Assembly: GCF_013009075.1 (NCBI RefSeq)
Contig: NZ_CP053108.1
Span: forward strand, 1,860,001-1,924,000
Origin: Halomonas sp. TA22
GTDB taxonomy: Bacteria > Pseudomonadota > Gammaproteobacteria > Pseudomonadales > Halomonadaceae
Reading direction: 5' to 3'
Length of the DNA: 64,000 bases
The position numbers were made by a program, and so were the translations under genes. Under the pieces are notes generated by a model. It saw only the letters and a list, made by a program, of their open reading frames with translations. It made no database searches and was not told the DNA's origin. This document shows, piece by piece, positions 19,390 to 28,743 of the stretch (positions are counted from its first letter, which is position 1; each line of letters begins with the position of its first letter).

Positions 19390-20080
19390 ATGCCGTCCCT
19401 TGACTCCCAACTCACCCTGCGCCGCACACTCGCCCATTTGACTGATACGCTGGAGACACACCTGAGCTCGGTGTAAGTCTCGTCATCCACACTCGCGCCC
19501 GCCAAGCGCGTGAGCCGGGCCGGGGCCGGCATCGCTATCGGCGCGGCCACCCTGCCCGCTGCCGCCATGCCGGCTATCGACAAGCCGGCCCGCTTCGGCA
19601 AGCAAAAGGCGAACTTCCGCGGCAGCTACAAGGGCATGTGGTGGTGCCCGCCGGCGGTGAAGCTCGCCGCCGCCACGCCGATGAGCTGCAGCCAACTACC
19701 CAGAGCAGGCGCTCGAACAGCTGATCGAGGCCTGCAAGCGTGCCGGACCAGCCCGGCCGACACTGGTGTGGGCGCTGGATACCGGCAAGGCCGGCCAGGA
19801 GTGGACGCTCAAGCATATCCGCCGGGCGCGTGCCGCCGGATGGGAATGCGAGGCGGCCCAGCCCAGCGAGGGGTGTGACTGGAACGACCTGCATCAGCGC
19901 GGCGAGCTGACCGAGAAGCACCTCGAGGAGTACCGTTACAACGGCGCGCTGCTGATCGCGCCTAGCGCAAACGAAAAAGCCCTGCTGATCTACGAGAAGA
20001 GCGAGCGCCGCGAGTTTTCCTTCGTGTACCGCAGCCAGACCTTCTGGTTCAAGCTCGACCTGGACAAGTACCAGAAGGTT
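19390..20080 (+). pseudogene. Broken phage toprim-domain replication protein
   Basis: Fragments in two frames. Frame one starts at an ATG (MPSLDSQLTLRRTLAHL), hits a TAA at 19474, then continues in the same frame as IDKPARFGKQKANFRGSYKG and MWWCPP. A shift near 19685 moves to another frame giving NYPEQALEQLIEACKRAG, LVWALDTGKAGQEWTLKHIR, WNDLHQRGELTEKHLEEYRY and RREFSFVYRSQTFWFKLDLDK, a toprim-type primase/helicase segment common in prophages. It stops abruptly near 20080, where it meets the integrase remnant. Nonsense, frameshift and truncation mean it cannot work. Confidence 0.75.
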
Positions 20081-20551
20081 CACTGGCATCTTCCAGGCGG
20101 CGGCTGCTGTTTTGAGGATGATCCCGAGCCAAACGATATCTTGGTTGATAGTAGAAGGCTTGATACCGCTGTTCCTGCGCATCACGGCGTGCTCAATGAT
20201 TTGCTCGCTGGACAGCTCTGTAATCAGCACGCGCGCGATCGGAAAGCGCTGCAGCTGCAAGATGGTCGCTCGCTTGCTGCGGCCAGCGTCCTGGGCGAAC
20301 TCGTGCAGGTAGCGCTCGAAGGCATCGCTCATGGTCACGCCGCGCCATTTAGCCGTCAGGATGCCGCCCGGTTGCATCAGCTCGAGCTCACGGCGCTTGG
20401 CCCACTCCTCGGCCATGGCCTTCTTGGGGAACGTTCGCGACTCTGTGAAGTCTGGTTGTCCACGGCGAGCGATGCGGATCCTCGCCAGGTATGAGAAACT
20501 GCCGCCCTTTCGCGGCCGCTTAACTATCGTCGCCAACGTTCGCTCCCCCAA
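20081..20551 (-). pseudogene. Truncated dusA-associated phage integrase
   Basis: Only the N-terminal about 157 residues remain: an arm-binding start (VKRPRKGGSFSYLARIRI, FTESRTFPKKAMAEEWAKRR) and the SAM-like core-binding domain (VTMSDAFERYLHEFAQDAGR, IEHAVMRRNSGIKPSTINQD). The catalytic tyrosine-recombinase domain is gone; beyond about 20080 the open frame is merely the antisense of the toprim relic. The likely start is TTG at 20551. It lies 87 bp from dusA, pointing away, exactly where integrases that target the dusA 5' end are found. Confidence 0.82.
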
Positions 20552-20638
20552 TGTGACAAATTCCAGCGGCGCGGAGTGCCAAAATTATGACAAGGCATCG
20601 TGTAAAACCGGCGCCTAATACTGTAAACATGAACAGTT

Positions 20639-21697
20639 ATGAATGATAAGGCAACTACCACAGCCCGCATGAATACTGGCACGGTGCGCCCCGCACTGAA
20701 TAGAACGTTCTCCGTCGCGCCGATGATGGAGTGGACCACCCGCGACTATCGCGTCTTCGCCCGCACGCTGACGCGCCAGGCACTGCTCTATACTGAAATG
20801 GTGACCACCGGCGCGATCCTGCACGGCTCGCCTCGCGAGCGCTTTCTGGGCCATGACGATATCGAGCATCCGTTGGCCCTGCAATTAGGTGGAAGCGACC
20901 CTAGCGAGCTGGCCGAATGCGCGGCCATCGCCGAGGCGTGGGGCTATGATGAGGTCAATCTGAACGTCGGCTGCCCAAGCGACAGGGTACAGAACAACCT
21001 TATTGGCGCCTGCCTGATGGGCTACCCCGAGAAAGTTGCTGCCGCGGTACGCGTCATGCGCAACGCGGTATCGATCCCGGTGACGGTCAAGTGCCGCATC
21101 GGCATCGACGAGCAGGACGAAGACGCCGATCTCGAACGCTTCATTTCCCTGGTCGCCGATGCCGGCTGCGAGACGTTCATCGTGCATGCCCGCAAGGCTT
21201 GGCTGCAGGGCCTCTCTCCCAAGGAGAACCGAGATGTGCCGCCGTTAAACTACCCCCGCGTACATCGACTCAAGGCCAGCCGGCCGGAATTACATATCGG
21301 CATCAATGGCGGTATCAAGACGCTGGAAGAGTGCCGCGCTCAGCTTGTCCATGTCGATAGCGTGATGGTCGGCCGCGAGGCATATCAGAACCCCTGGCTG
21401 CTGGCTCAGGTCGACGAGGCGCTCTACGGCGAGCCGGGGCCGGCCCACAGCCGTCATGCCGCGGCACAGGCATTTCGTCCCCACATCGCCAGACGGCTAG
21501 AAGAGGGAGCGAAGCTCAACCACATTACCCGCCACGTACTCGGCTTGTTCCAGGGCTGCCCTGGCGGACGGCGCTTCCGCCGTCATCTCTCGGAGAATGC
21601 GCATTGCGACGGCGCGGGGCTTGCCGTGTTCGACGATGCCCTGGGCATGGTACCGGAACGCGCGGCGTCGCCTATGCGTGCGTCTCAGAACAGCTAA
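20639..21697 (+). CDS. dusA: tRNA-dihydrouridine(20/20a) synthase DusA
   Basis: A 352-aa FMN/NADPH TIM-barrel enzyme reducing U20/U20a of tRNA. Motifs: SVAPMMEWTTRDYR, LQLGGSDPSELAECA, the catalytic Cys in LNVGCPSDRVQNNLIGACLM, TVKCRIGIDEQDE, FIVHARKAWLQGLSPKENRD and INGGIKTLEECRA. The first about 23 residues are not conserved and no clear ribosome site is seen, which fits a 5' end that was rebuilt when a mobile element inserted. An alternative start is the ATG at 20669. Confidence 0.95.
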   Translation: MNDKATTTARMNTGTVRPALNRTFSVAPMMEWTTRDYRVFARTLTRQALLYTEMVTTGAILHGSPRERFLGHDDIEHPLALQLGGSDPSELAECAAIAEAWGYDEVNLNVGCPSDRVQNNLIGACLMGYPEKVAAAVRVMRNAVSIPVTVKCRIGIDEQDEDADLERFISLVADAGCETFIVHARKAWLQGLSPKENRDVPPLNYPRVHRLKASRPELHIGINGGIKTLEECRAQLVHVDSVMVGREAYQNPWLLAQVDEALYGEPGPAHSRHAAAQAFRPHIARRLEEGAKLNHITRHVLGLFQGCPGGRRFRRHLSENAHCDGAGLAVFDDALGMVPERAASPMRASQNS

Positions 21698-21706
21698 ACG
21701 CGGTCA

Positions 21707-22738
21707 TCATATCAGCGCATCGGGTACCGGAGTGTAATCCGACTGGAACGTCTCCACGGCATTTTCGGCCTCCTCGATGGCGTCAAAGCGGGCAACGTGG
21801 AACAGCGCCTCGCCCTCGTTGGCCAGCGGCAGGTTGCTCATGCCGATCACGATGCCATCGGCATTGGCGCGCACCTCCCCCTCCACATTACCGAAGGGGT
21901 CAGCGACCAGGCCGAGCACCTGGCCTTTGGTGACACTGGCCCCCAACCTTACCTTGGGCCGAAGAATGCCATCGATGGGGGCACGCGCCCAACTGGAGCC
22001 ATTGGCCACCTCGGCAGGGCGCGGTGTGCTGCGCCGCCTTTCGCCGGCCAGCATGCCAATGCGCCGCATCACCCGCAGCACGCCACGTACCCCAGGGGCG
22101 ATCGCCCACTCATCGAAGCGCAGTGCCTCGCCCGCCTCGTAGGTGAGCACCGGCACCCCACGACTCTGAGCATAGTGACGCAGGCTCCCCTCGCGTAGCT
22201 CGGCATTGAGGATGACTGGCGCACCAAAGGCATTGGCCATGGCCGCCGTTTCCGCATGACTCTTCAGCTGAGCGCGGATCTGCGGCAGATTGGTGCGATG
22301 AATCGCCCCGGTGTGCAGGTCGATGATATGCGTGGCCTGATCGACGATCTGTTCGCGAAACAGCGCCGCCACCCGCGAGCCCAGCGAGCCCTGCTCGCTG
22401 CCTGGGAAGCAGCGATTGAGATCGCGGCGATCCGGCAGGTAGCGGCTATGCTGGACGAAGCCGAAGACGTTGACGATGGGTACCGCGATCAGGGTGCCAT
22501 GCAATCGTGCAATGGCCTTTGAGCGCAACAGGCGGCGTACGATCTCGGGGCCATTGATCTCGTCGCCATGAATCGCGCCACACACCAGCAGCACCGGCCC
22601 CGCTTGGCGCCCATGCACGATCTCTACCGGAATATGCAGAGGCGCATGGGTATAGAGCTTGGCCACGGGAACGTCGATCTGCCGTCGGGTGCCTGGTGGT
22701 ACGCTTATATTGGCGAGTTCAAAGGAAGAGCGGGGCAT
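21707..22738 (-). CDS. Succinylglutamate desuccinylase/aspartoacylase family protein
   Basis: A 343-aa zinc-dependent M14-type deacylase. Metal ligands appear in CGAIHGDEINGPEIV (HxxE, about residue 57) and in the His of THIIDLHTGAIHRTNLPQI; DRRDLNRCFPGS supplies substrate-binding arginines and LTYEAGEALRFDE the catalytic Glu. The C-terminal third (RAPIDGILRPKVRLGASVTKGQVLGLVADP) is a biotinyl/lipoyl-like beta domain seen in this subgroup. Substrate unknown. It converges on dusA. A 10-bp palindrome GGTAATTACC spans 22740-22749 just before the ATG. Confidence 0.87.
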   Translation of the reverse strand: MPRSSFELANISVPPGTRRQIDVPVAKLYTHAPLHIPVEIVHGRQAGPVLLVCGAIHGDEINGPEIVRRLLRSKAIARLHGTLIAVPIVNVFGFVQHSRYLPDRRDLNRCFPGSEQGSLGSRVAALFREQIVDQATHIIDLHTGAIHRTNLPQIRAQLKSHAETAAMANAFGAPVILNAELREGSLRHYAQSRGVPVLTYEAGEALRFDEWAIAPGVRGVLRVMRRIGMLAGERRRSTPRPAEVANGSSWARAPIDGILRPKVRLGASVTKGQVLGLVADPFGNVEGEVRANADGIVIGMSNLPLANEGEALFHVARFDAIEEAENAVETFQSDYTPVPDALI

Positions 22739-22828
22739 CGGTAATTACCAGACCATGAAATTGTATTAACGGCCCCCTTATACCGTGCCTGAGTATCCAT
22801 GGCGAATGCACTGGCATGTCCTCAATCA

Positions 22829-22868
22829 TACAATCATGAATGTAAGTATGGAGATGTTGCGGTATAAT
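22829..22868 (+). promoter_or_regulatory. TetR-gene promoter and AcrR-like operator
   Basis: TACAATCATGAATGTA (22829-22844) is a 7/8 inverted repeat around CATG, resembling AcrR/TtgR operators, 18 bp before a perfect TATAAT (22863-22868). It suggests autorepression of the following TetR gene. A near-identical site lies at 38843-38858. Confidence 0.65.
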
Positions 22869-22900
22869 GCTATCAGTTTGTGCCGCTACTCGAGACACCC

Positions 22901-23527
22901 ATGGCCAGAAGAACCAAAGCCGAAGCCGAAGCCACCCGCGAATCGTTGCTTGATGCCGCCGAAGAGGTCTTTCACGACAACGGCGTAGCTCGTACCTCCC
23001 TTGAGCAGATCGCCCGTCATGCCGGAGTGACTCGCGGCGCCGTTTACTGGCACTTCAAGAACAAGGCCGACCTGTTCATGGCACTTATCGAGCAGGTACG
23101 CATGCCCTTCGAGGAGCTGGTGGCGGAGGTGAGTGGCAATGCCGAGGATGTCTCTCCCCTGGAGACCCTCCGGCTCGCTTGCCATCACAGCTTCATCCGC
23201 CTGGAGCGTCCCCGCCACCAACGCATCCTTTCGATCCTTGTGCATCGTTGCGAATTCTTCAGCGATATCAATCCTCTGGAGATGCAGGAGCGTCTTGCCA
23301 AGGAGTGCCACACCGAGATGTGCCGCCACTTCCAGACGGCGTACGAGTGCGGCTTGCTGAGGGCCGATCTGGACCCCGAGACGGCCGCCAGGCTCCTGCA
23401 GGCAACGTTTGGCGGATTGCTGCACGACTGGCTGCGCAATCCCGAGCAGTATTCGCTCCGCCAGAAGGGCGGGGAGCTGATCGATGCCCTATTCAGCCTG
23501 ATGCGACATTCGCCAGCCCAAGAGTGA
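22901..23527 (+). CDS. TetR/AcrR-family repressor of RND efflux
   Basis: About 208 aa from ATG at 22901 (MARRTKAEAEATRESLLDAA); a further in-frame ATG at 22880 is less typical for the family. The N-terminal helix-turn-helix VARTSLEQIARHAGVTRGAVYWHFKNKADLF is nearly canonical for AcrR, TtgR and MexZ-type repressors, and the ligand domain has the HRCEFFSDINPL and FGGLLHDWLRNP segments common in AcrR relatives. Normally such genes sit divergent to their pump; here the matching tolC-mfp-rnd operon starts 16 kb away, linked by the shared operator. The interposed DNA includes an AT-rich second pump module. Confidence 0.9.
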   Translation: MARRTKAEAEATRESLLDAAEEVFHDNGVARTSLEQIARHAGVTRGAVYWHFKNKADLFMALIEQVRMPFEELVAEVSGNAEDVSPLETLRLACHHSFIRLERPRHQRILSILVHRCEFFSDINPLEMQERLAKECHTEMCRHFQTAYECGLLRADLDPETAARLLQATFGGLLHDWLRNPEQYSLRQKGGELIDALFSLMRHSPAQE

Positions 23528-23584
23528 TGCCGCAGTGCAGCATAAGTGACTACACTTCCTATGAGAGATCACAGGGAGAGCGCT

Positions 23585-24562
23585 ATGGATGCACTGAAGC
23601 TGGTGCGTATTCGAGAATTGGAAGTGGCGGTGCGCATCTGGCACCCCGAGGCAACGAAAACCCTGGTCGCCTGGCACGGTCTTGCCCGTCACGGCGGCGA
23701 CTTCGCCGATCTGGCCCGCGAACTAGGCCCCAATTGGCGCATTCTGGCCCCCGATACGCCGGGGCGTGGGCTATCGAGCTGGTCGATGTTTCCTGCTCAT
23801 GACTATCTCTACGAACACTACATGCAGATTGCCGTCGGGTTGCTCGATCATTTCGGCCTGCCGCGCGTGATCTGGGTGGGCACCTCGATGGGCGGGTTGC
23901 TTGGCATGTTGCTGGCGGCCGATGAAACACATGGCAGTCGAATCGAGCGCCTGGTGCTCAACGATGTGGGACCGGAGTTGAATCCTGACGGACTCAGGGC
24001 CTTGGGCAGTCGGTTTGCCTTCCCGCACCGCTTCACCTCGTTCAACGAGTTGATGACTGACCTCAAGCAGCACTATCAGGGTTTCGGCATCGATAGCGAA
24101 TCCGCCTGGCAACGCCTGGCGTTAGGCAGTACCCGCCGCCTGCCAGACGGCAGTTGGACCTACCACTACGATCCACGTATTACCGAGCAGTTCGTGCATG
24201 ACACCCCGCGAGACACCTGGGAAGACTGGGCACGCATACGCTGCCCACTCATGGTAATCCGCGGCGAGCACTCTCCCCTTCTCGATGCCGAGACGCTACC
24301 GCGGATGCGCGATGTCCAGCCGGAGCTTGAGTGTCTGACGATACCCAACTGTGGCCATGCTCCCATGCTCGACCGACCCAGCCAGGTGACGCCATTGAAA
24401 GCGTTCATCGAGCGACCCTCTCGTACCTCGAGCGCTGCAGGCAGCCCCCCGCTGCAGGTGGCCCGGAGCGAGGGCTGGAATATGGGCTGGCGGAAAGGAT
24501 GGAGAGCGCTGCAGCACTGGTGGAGCCTTTTGTGGCGCCGTTGGCGAGGGCGAAGCCGATGA
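23585..24562 (+). CDS. Alpha/beta hydrolase with odd Trp/Arg-rich tail
   Basis: About 325 aa from ATG at 23585 with GGGAGAG upstream. The alpha/beta-hydrolase core is complete: HGLARHGGDFADLARELG, the nucleophile elbow VGTSMGGLLG (Ser), an acid in IRGEHSPLLD and the His in NCGHAPMLDRP. The core should end near KAFIERP (about residue 280). A further 45 residues follow that are rich in Trp, Arg and Gly (GWNMGWRKGWRALQHWW), unlike the family. They may be read-through into former intergenic or foreign DNA. Substrate unknown. Confidence 0.82.
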   Translation: MDALKLVRIRELEVAVRIWHPEATKTLVAWHGLARHGGDFADLARELGPNWRILAPDTPGRGLSSWSMFPAHDYLYEHYMQIAVGLLDHFGLPRVIWVGTSMGGLLGMLLAADETHGSRIERLVLNDVGPELNPDGLRALGSRFAFPHRFTSFNELMTDLKQHYQGFGIDSESAWQRLALGSTRRLPDGSWTYHYDPRITEQFVHDTPRDTWEDWARIRCPLMVIRGEHSPLLDAETLPRMRDVQPELECLTIPNCGHAPMLDRPSQVTPLKAFIERPSRTSSAAGSPPLQVARSEGWNMGWRKGWRALQHWWSLLWRRWRGRSR

Positions 24563-24784
24563 CGTTTTTGTGCTTCAGCTCCCAGTGACCGCCCACCAGA
24601 AAATGCTGCAACGACACTTCACGATAGATGGCGACGATCCGCCCTAGGGGAATATCGAGTGCCAGCAATGCCACCAGATCGACATTGTAGACACTGGCAC
24701 CAGACGCCTGGGGTCCTCATCATCGACACTCTGCAAGATACCTGGGCGGCTTTCCGGTGGCGTCGTTACTGCCCGGAACATTGT

Positions 24785-26284
24785 CTACTCCGCCTCCCTA
24801 TAGTGATCTTCATCGCCCAGCTCCTCCTGCGCCTGAATGAGCAGTTCGCGGGGATCTTGCCATCCACCACCGAGCGCCTTGAACAGGGTGGCGGTGGCTG
24901 TCAGGCGGTCTCGCATCGCCTCGGCCAGCCCTAGCTGTGCCGAATGCAAGTCGCGCTGAGCATCCAGCACCTCGATGAAGCTCGTCATCCCCTCACGATA
25001 GCGTAGCTCGGCCAGCTCATGGGTGCGTTGGATCGCCTCGACCTGCTCGCGTGTCGCCTCGATCCGCTCGCCACTGGTGTCATAGGTCACCAAGGCGTCA
25101 CGCACTTCGTTGAACGCGGTATTGACCGTGACGCGATACTGGGTATCCGCCTGCTCGGCCTGCACCTCGGCGGTCTCGATACGCGCTCGCGAACGCCCGA
25201 AGTCAAAGAGCGGCCCGGCAACGGAGGCGCCAAGCCCCCAAGTTTCCGCCGACGAGGTGAAAAGATCGGTAGTTTCCGCCGCGCTGCTGCCAAGGAAGGC
25301 CGAGAGATTGAGTGAGGGCAAGCGGCTCGCTTCGGCTGCACCGATACGTGCATTGGCCGCGATCATGGCGGCCTCTGCCGCGCGAATGTCCGGGCGGCGC
25401 TGCAGAAGCGTGGATGGCAGCATGGTCGGCACTCCACTTGGCAGGGCGATCTCCTCGAGCCGTGAATCGCCAAAGTCAACCTCGGCGAACAGCTCTGCCG
25501 GCGACATGCCAACCAAGATGGCCAGGGCCCCCTCGAGCCTGCGCACCCGCTGTCTTAGGCCCGGCAACTCGGCACGCGAGGTTTCCAACTCCGATTGCGC
25601 CTGACGCAGCGCCAGCTCGTCGGTGGCGCCAAGATCGAAGCGCAACTGCTCGAGACGATAGGTTTCCGCTTGCACGGAAAGGGTATTCTCGGAAATGCGG
25701 CGTTGAGCCTCGGCACTTCTCAGATCGAAGTAGGTGGATACGACATCGGTAATGATGCCGATCCGCGCGGCATCGTGGGCGAAGGCGCTCTCCTCGAGCA
25801 TCGCTTCTGCCGCCTCACGCTCACGCGCAAGCCTTCCCCAGAGATCGACTTCGTACTCCAGGACGCCAGTGACCGAAAACATGTTGTTGGTCGATTCGAT
25901 CAGCTCGCGGATCTGCTCCATCTCGCCATTGCCGGGCAGGATGGCACCGGGCGTGCGCTCGCGGGAGGCCTCGGCCTGAAGCGCCACGGTGGGAAACTGC
26001 TCGGCACGCGACAATCCAAGCTGCGCGCGAGCCTCCTGGATACGCTGAAGCTGAAGTCTGAGTTCAAGGCTTTCGTTGGTAGCCCGCTCGACCAGCGCAT
26101 CGAGCTGGGGGTCCTCGAACTGGCGCCACCAGTCACTCCAGTCGTGGCGCTGCTCGTCGGTCAGCAGTACATGCTCGGGCAATGCCTCCGGCAGGGCGAT
26201 GTCGGGTGTCTGATACTCAGGCCCCATGACGCAGCCCGACAACATCGCAGTAATGAGCAGCGGCGTGACCAACCCCTTGCGCAT
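24785..26284 (-). CDS. NodT/OprM-family lipoprotein efflux channel
   Basis: About 499 aa from ATG at 26284, giving the lipoprotein signal MRKGLVTPLLITAMLSGC; the frame is open to 26317 but with no better ribosome site. The outer-membrane factor fold is duplicated, with WWRQFEDPQLDALVERA early, LLQRRPDIRAAEAAMIAANARIG in the middle (split across about 300-322) and YREGMTSFIEVLDAQRDLHSAQ late, all NodT hallmarks. It sits behind the AraC gene and divergent from the adaptor and pump at 27.7-31.8 kb, completing that tripartite system. Confidence 0.93.
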   Translation of the reverse strand: MRKGLVTPLLITAMLSGCVMGPEYQTPDIALPEALPEHVLLTDEQRHDWSDWWRQFEDPQLDALVERATNESLELRLQLQRIQEARAQLGLSRAEQFPTVALQAEASRERTPGAILPGNGEMEQIRELIESTNNMFSVTGVLEYEVDLWGRLAREREAAEAMLEESAFAHDAARIGIITDVVSTYFDLRSAEAQRRISENTLSVQAETYRLEQLRFDLGATDELALRQAQSELETSRAELPGLRQRVRRLEGALAILVGMSPAELFAEVDFGDSRLEEIALPSGVPTMLPSTLLQRRPDIRAAEAAMIAANARIGAAEASRLPSLNLSAFLGSSAAETTDLFTSSAETWGLGASVAGPLFDFGRSRARIETAEVQAEQADTQYRVTVNTAFNEVRDALVTYDTSGERIEATREQVEAIQRTHELAELRYREGMTSFIEVLDAQRDLHSAQLGLAEAMRDRLTATATLFKALGGGWQDPRELLIQAQEELGDEDHYREAE

Positions 26285-26342
26285 TTCACCATGTTCGTCC
26301 TTAAACATTAATAACATTCAACACCCTCGGGCTGCCGGCCAT

Positions 26343-27389
26343 TCATGATTCAAAATTTTGGTGCGTGTTACGGTATTGTCTTGGTGTCATGCCGAACCAC
26401 TGATGGCATGAGCGGTAAAAGCTGCTGAGTTCCGCAAATCCCAGGCTCCAGGAAATCTCCTTCATGCTCTTGCTGGAGTAGACGAGATATTGCTTGGCTT
26501 GCTGTTTACGTACATCGTCAAGAAGCTCCTTGAAGCTGGTGCCTTTTATCTCAAGATCACGCTGCAAAGTCCGCTTACTTACATTCAACATTACAGCCAA
26601 GTCTCCAAGACTCGGCGCATGACCGGGAAGCGATTCATCAATTATCTGTCTAATGTAATTGACGCTCTTCGATGAAGTAAACTGAGCGAGCCTGGCTTCG
26701 GCTATATCCACATGGACACGATCAAGATTGGGATTGGAAGAGCGAAGTGGTTTGGCAAGCGTCTCGTTATCGAATAGCACTGAAAAACAGGGCATGCCAA
26801 AATTTACTTTGGTATCGAGAAAACATTCGCACTCATGATTACCTGGATCATCATGTATCACATTGATCTCATGCGTAACGGGATAGTCACCCAGCAATAT
26901 CTTGCAGAATCCCATGAATCCCGTCACCCCCGCCGCCATGAAATCATAGGGGGAGCGCTCACTCGACCCGATCCTGGCCGAGACTCGTAGATGCCCCTCT
27001 TCCCGCTCGGCCCACACCTCGAGCTCATCGTCGATCAGTACGGCATATCTCGCCATGCGCTCCAGCGCTTGCTCAAAATTGGTGCTGGTCATCATGGTGT
27101 AACCGACGATTCCCAGCAAGCCGGCATCGAGCAGTTCGGCACCATGCAGGCCGAAACTGCTCCACTGCGACTCCTCCGAGGCAAGCGAGAAGAGACGAAA
27201 CAGGATGGTCTTGGAGATACGACCATTCGGGTCATCCAGCTTCGCCATATCAAGCCCCGCCGAATGACACAGACGCTTCTCGTTCATCCCGGCCAAGCGG
27301 ATCACGTCAACCTGGTATCGTGCCAATGTCGCTGCAATGGTCCCCCCTCCCATTGCTTGCCTGGAGAGGCTCTCTGCGATTTTAGTCAT
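26343..27389 (-). CDS. AraC-family regulator of the adjoining RND module
   Basis: A 348-aa protein with an N-terminal arabinose-binding-like domain of the OruR/ArgR-type AraC group (about 25-210, with LLGIVGYTMMTSTNFEQALE) and two C-terminal HTH motifs (PSLGDLAVMLNVSKRTLQRDL and MKEISWSLGFAELSSFYRSC) ending in FGMTPRQYR. The gene and its upstream gap are visibly AT-richer than the rest of the window, suggesting acquisition together with the adaptor gene. It most likely controls the divergent pump genes, perhaps through the palindrome at 27589-27601. Confidence 0.9.
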   Translation of the reverse strand: MTKIAESLSRQAMGGGTIAATLARYQVDVIRLAGMNEKRLCHSAGLDMAKLDDPNGRISKTILFRLFSLASEESQWSSFGLHGAELLDAGLLGIVGYTMMTSTNFEQALERMARYAVLIDDELEVWAEREEGHLRVSARIGSSERSPYDFMAAGVTGFMGFCKILLGDYPVTHEINVIHDDPGNHECECFLDTKVNFGMPCFSVLFDNETLAKPLRSSNPNLDRVHVDIAEARLAQFTSSKSVNYIRQIIDESLPGHAPSLGDLAVMLNVSKRTLQRDLEIKGTSFKELLDDVRKQQAKQYLVYSSKSMKEISWSLGFAELSSFYRSCHQWFGMTPRQYRNTHQNFES

Positions 27390-27588
27390 AAGCCTTCTTG
27401 TACCGTGTCGCTTGGCGCCAATTACCTGTCGCCTATTGCTACTACTAGAGGTTCGCGTTCAAATACCTCATTATTATTCACCGCCAACCAACATTCAAAC
27501 CATTTATCGACGCAGCTAAAACAGATAATCAGCTTTCAAAAGACTTTGAATTGTCCAAAAAAACTCTACCATGCTAAAATCCCGAACA

Positions 27589-27601
27589 TGCAAATATTGC
27601 A
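27589..27601. promoter_or_regulatory. Palindrome in the AraC/adaptor divergent gap
   Basis: TGCAA-ATA-TTGCA, a perfect 5-3-5 inverted repeat 77 bp before the adaptor start, within an AT-rich 289-bp gap that otherwise holds no gene. Confidence 0.4.
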
Positions 27602-27678
27602 AAATAATTCAGCTGCGCAATCGCCACTATTTTGAAATTCAACTCAATCATTAAATCATGACGCCGCGGAGGGTTTTA

Positions 27679-28731
27679 ATGAGATCGGCAAAAGCATCCA
27701 TTTTCTTATTTATATTATTATTGACTGGCTGCGGTGGAGAAGATGAGCAGCGCGAATCAGGACCGCGAGTCGTAAAACTCATAGAAACCGGTGAGCAAAG
27801 CGATATAACGAGTCGCCGCTTCGTTGGCCGAGTCGATGCATTGAGCACTGTCGATCTCTCCTTTCAAGTGGGTGGACGTCTGGTGGAGTTCCCGGCAACT
27901 CAAGGCGGCATTATTCCCGAGGGAGAGTTGATTGCGCGTCTGGAGCAAACCGATTATGCGTTGGCGGTAAGAAGAGCGGAAGCGGAAAGGGAACTCGCCA
28001 GAAGCGATATGCAACGCAAGCGCAATCTACTGGAGCACAATGCCGTCTCCCAAGCCGTGTTCGACGAGGCACGAACCAACTATGAACTGGCTGAAGTACA
28101 GTTGGAAAGTGCCCGGCAGGATCTCTCATACACCACTATTAGAGCTCCCTTCGATGCGTTAGTGACTCGCCGCCAGGCCGATCTTCACAGTAATGTTCAG
28201 CCCAATGCACAAGTCGTCCGAGTTCAGGATGTCACCGAACTCAGAGTCAGGATGAATGCACCTGAGGCATTGATAAGACATGTCGCCGAACCCGACCGTT
28301 TCAACATCGAAGCCGAGTTGCTATCGATGCCGGGGCAACGTATCCCTCTCGAGTATCGCGAACATGTCACCGAACCCGATGACGTTGCACAAACCTATGA
28401 AGTGGAATTCGCGTTCAGTGATGACGTTCCCTTCGTTGCGCTTCCCGGCATGACCGCAACGGTATTCATCTCCCTGGCGGATGCGGTGATCCCTCCCGCC
28501 GTCATGATTCCCGTCAGTGCGGTCGGCAAGGATGAGGCCGGCAATTTCCATGTCTGGCGCTACGACGCCGACAAGCAGACCGTAAGCTCTCAACAGGTCA
28601 TCGTTGGTGAGATCAGTGGCGATAGCGTTCCTGTCGTTTCGGGGCTTGAACGGGGCGAAACCATCGTTGCCGCTGGTTTGCACCTATTGCGTGACGGCAT
28701 GCGGGTCCGGCCGCTGGAACAGGCGCTATAA
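27679..28731 (+). CDS. RND periplasmic adaptor (membrane fusion protein) lipoprotein
   Basis: About 350 aa. GGAGG six bases before the ATG at 27679 decides the start over an ATG at 27658, and gives a lipoprotein signal (FLFILLLTGCGG). Then come the adaptor domains: barrel-lipoyl half motifs FVGRVDALSTVDLSFQVGGR and LSYTTIRAPFDALVTRRQAD flanking a short alpha-hairpin (about 100-140, RRAEAERELARSDMQRKRNL), a beta-barrel and a membrane-proximal domain ending GLHLLRDGMRVRPL. It lies 12 bp before the pump gene. The first third is AT-rich like the AraC gene. Confidence 0.93.
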   Translation: MRSAKASIFLFILLLTGCGGEDEQRESGPRVVKLIETGEQSDITSRRFVGRVDALSTVDLSFQVGGRLVEFPATQGGIIPEGELIARLEQTDYALAVRRAEAERELARSDMQRKRNLLEHNAVSQAVFDEARTNYELAEVQLESARQDLSYTTIRAPFDALVTRRQADLHSNVQPNAQVVRVQDVTELRVRMNAPEALIRHVAEPDRFNIEAELLSMPGQRIPLEYREHVTEPDDVAQTYEVEFAFSDDVPFVALPGMTATVFISLADAVIPPAVMIPVSAVGKDEAGNFHVWRYDADKQTVSSQQVIVGEISGDSVPVVSGLERGETIVAAGLHLLRDGMRVRPLEQAL

Positions 28732-28743
28732 AGGGAGTTTGTC

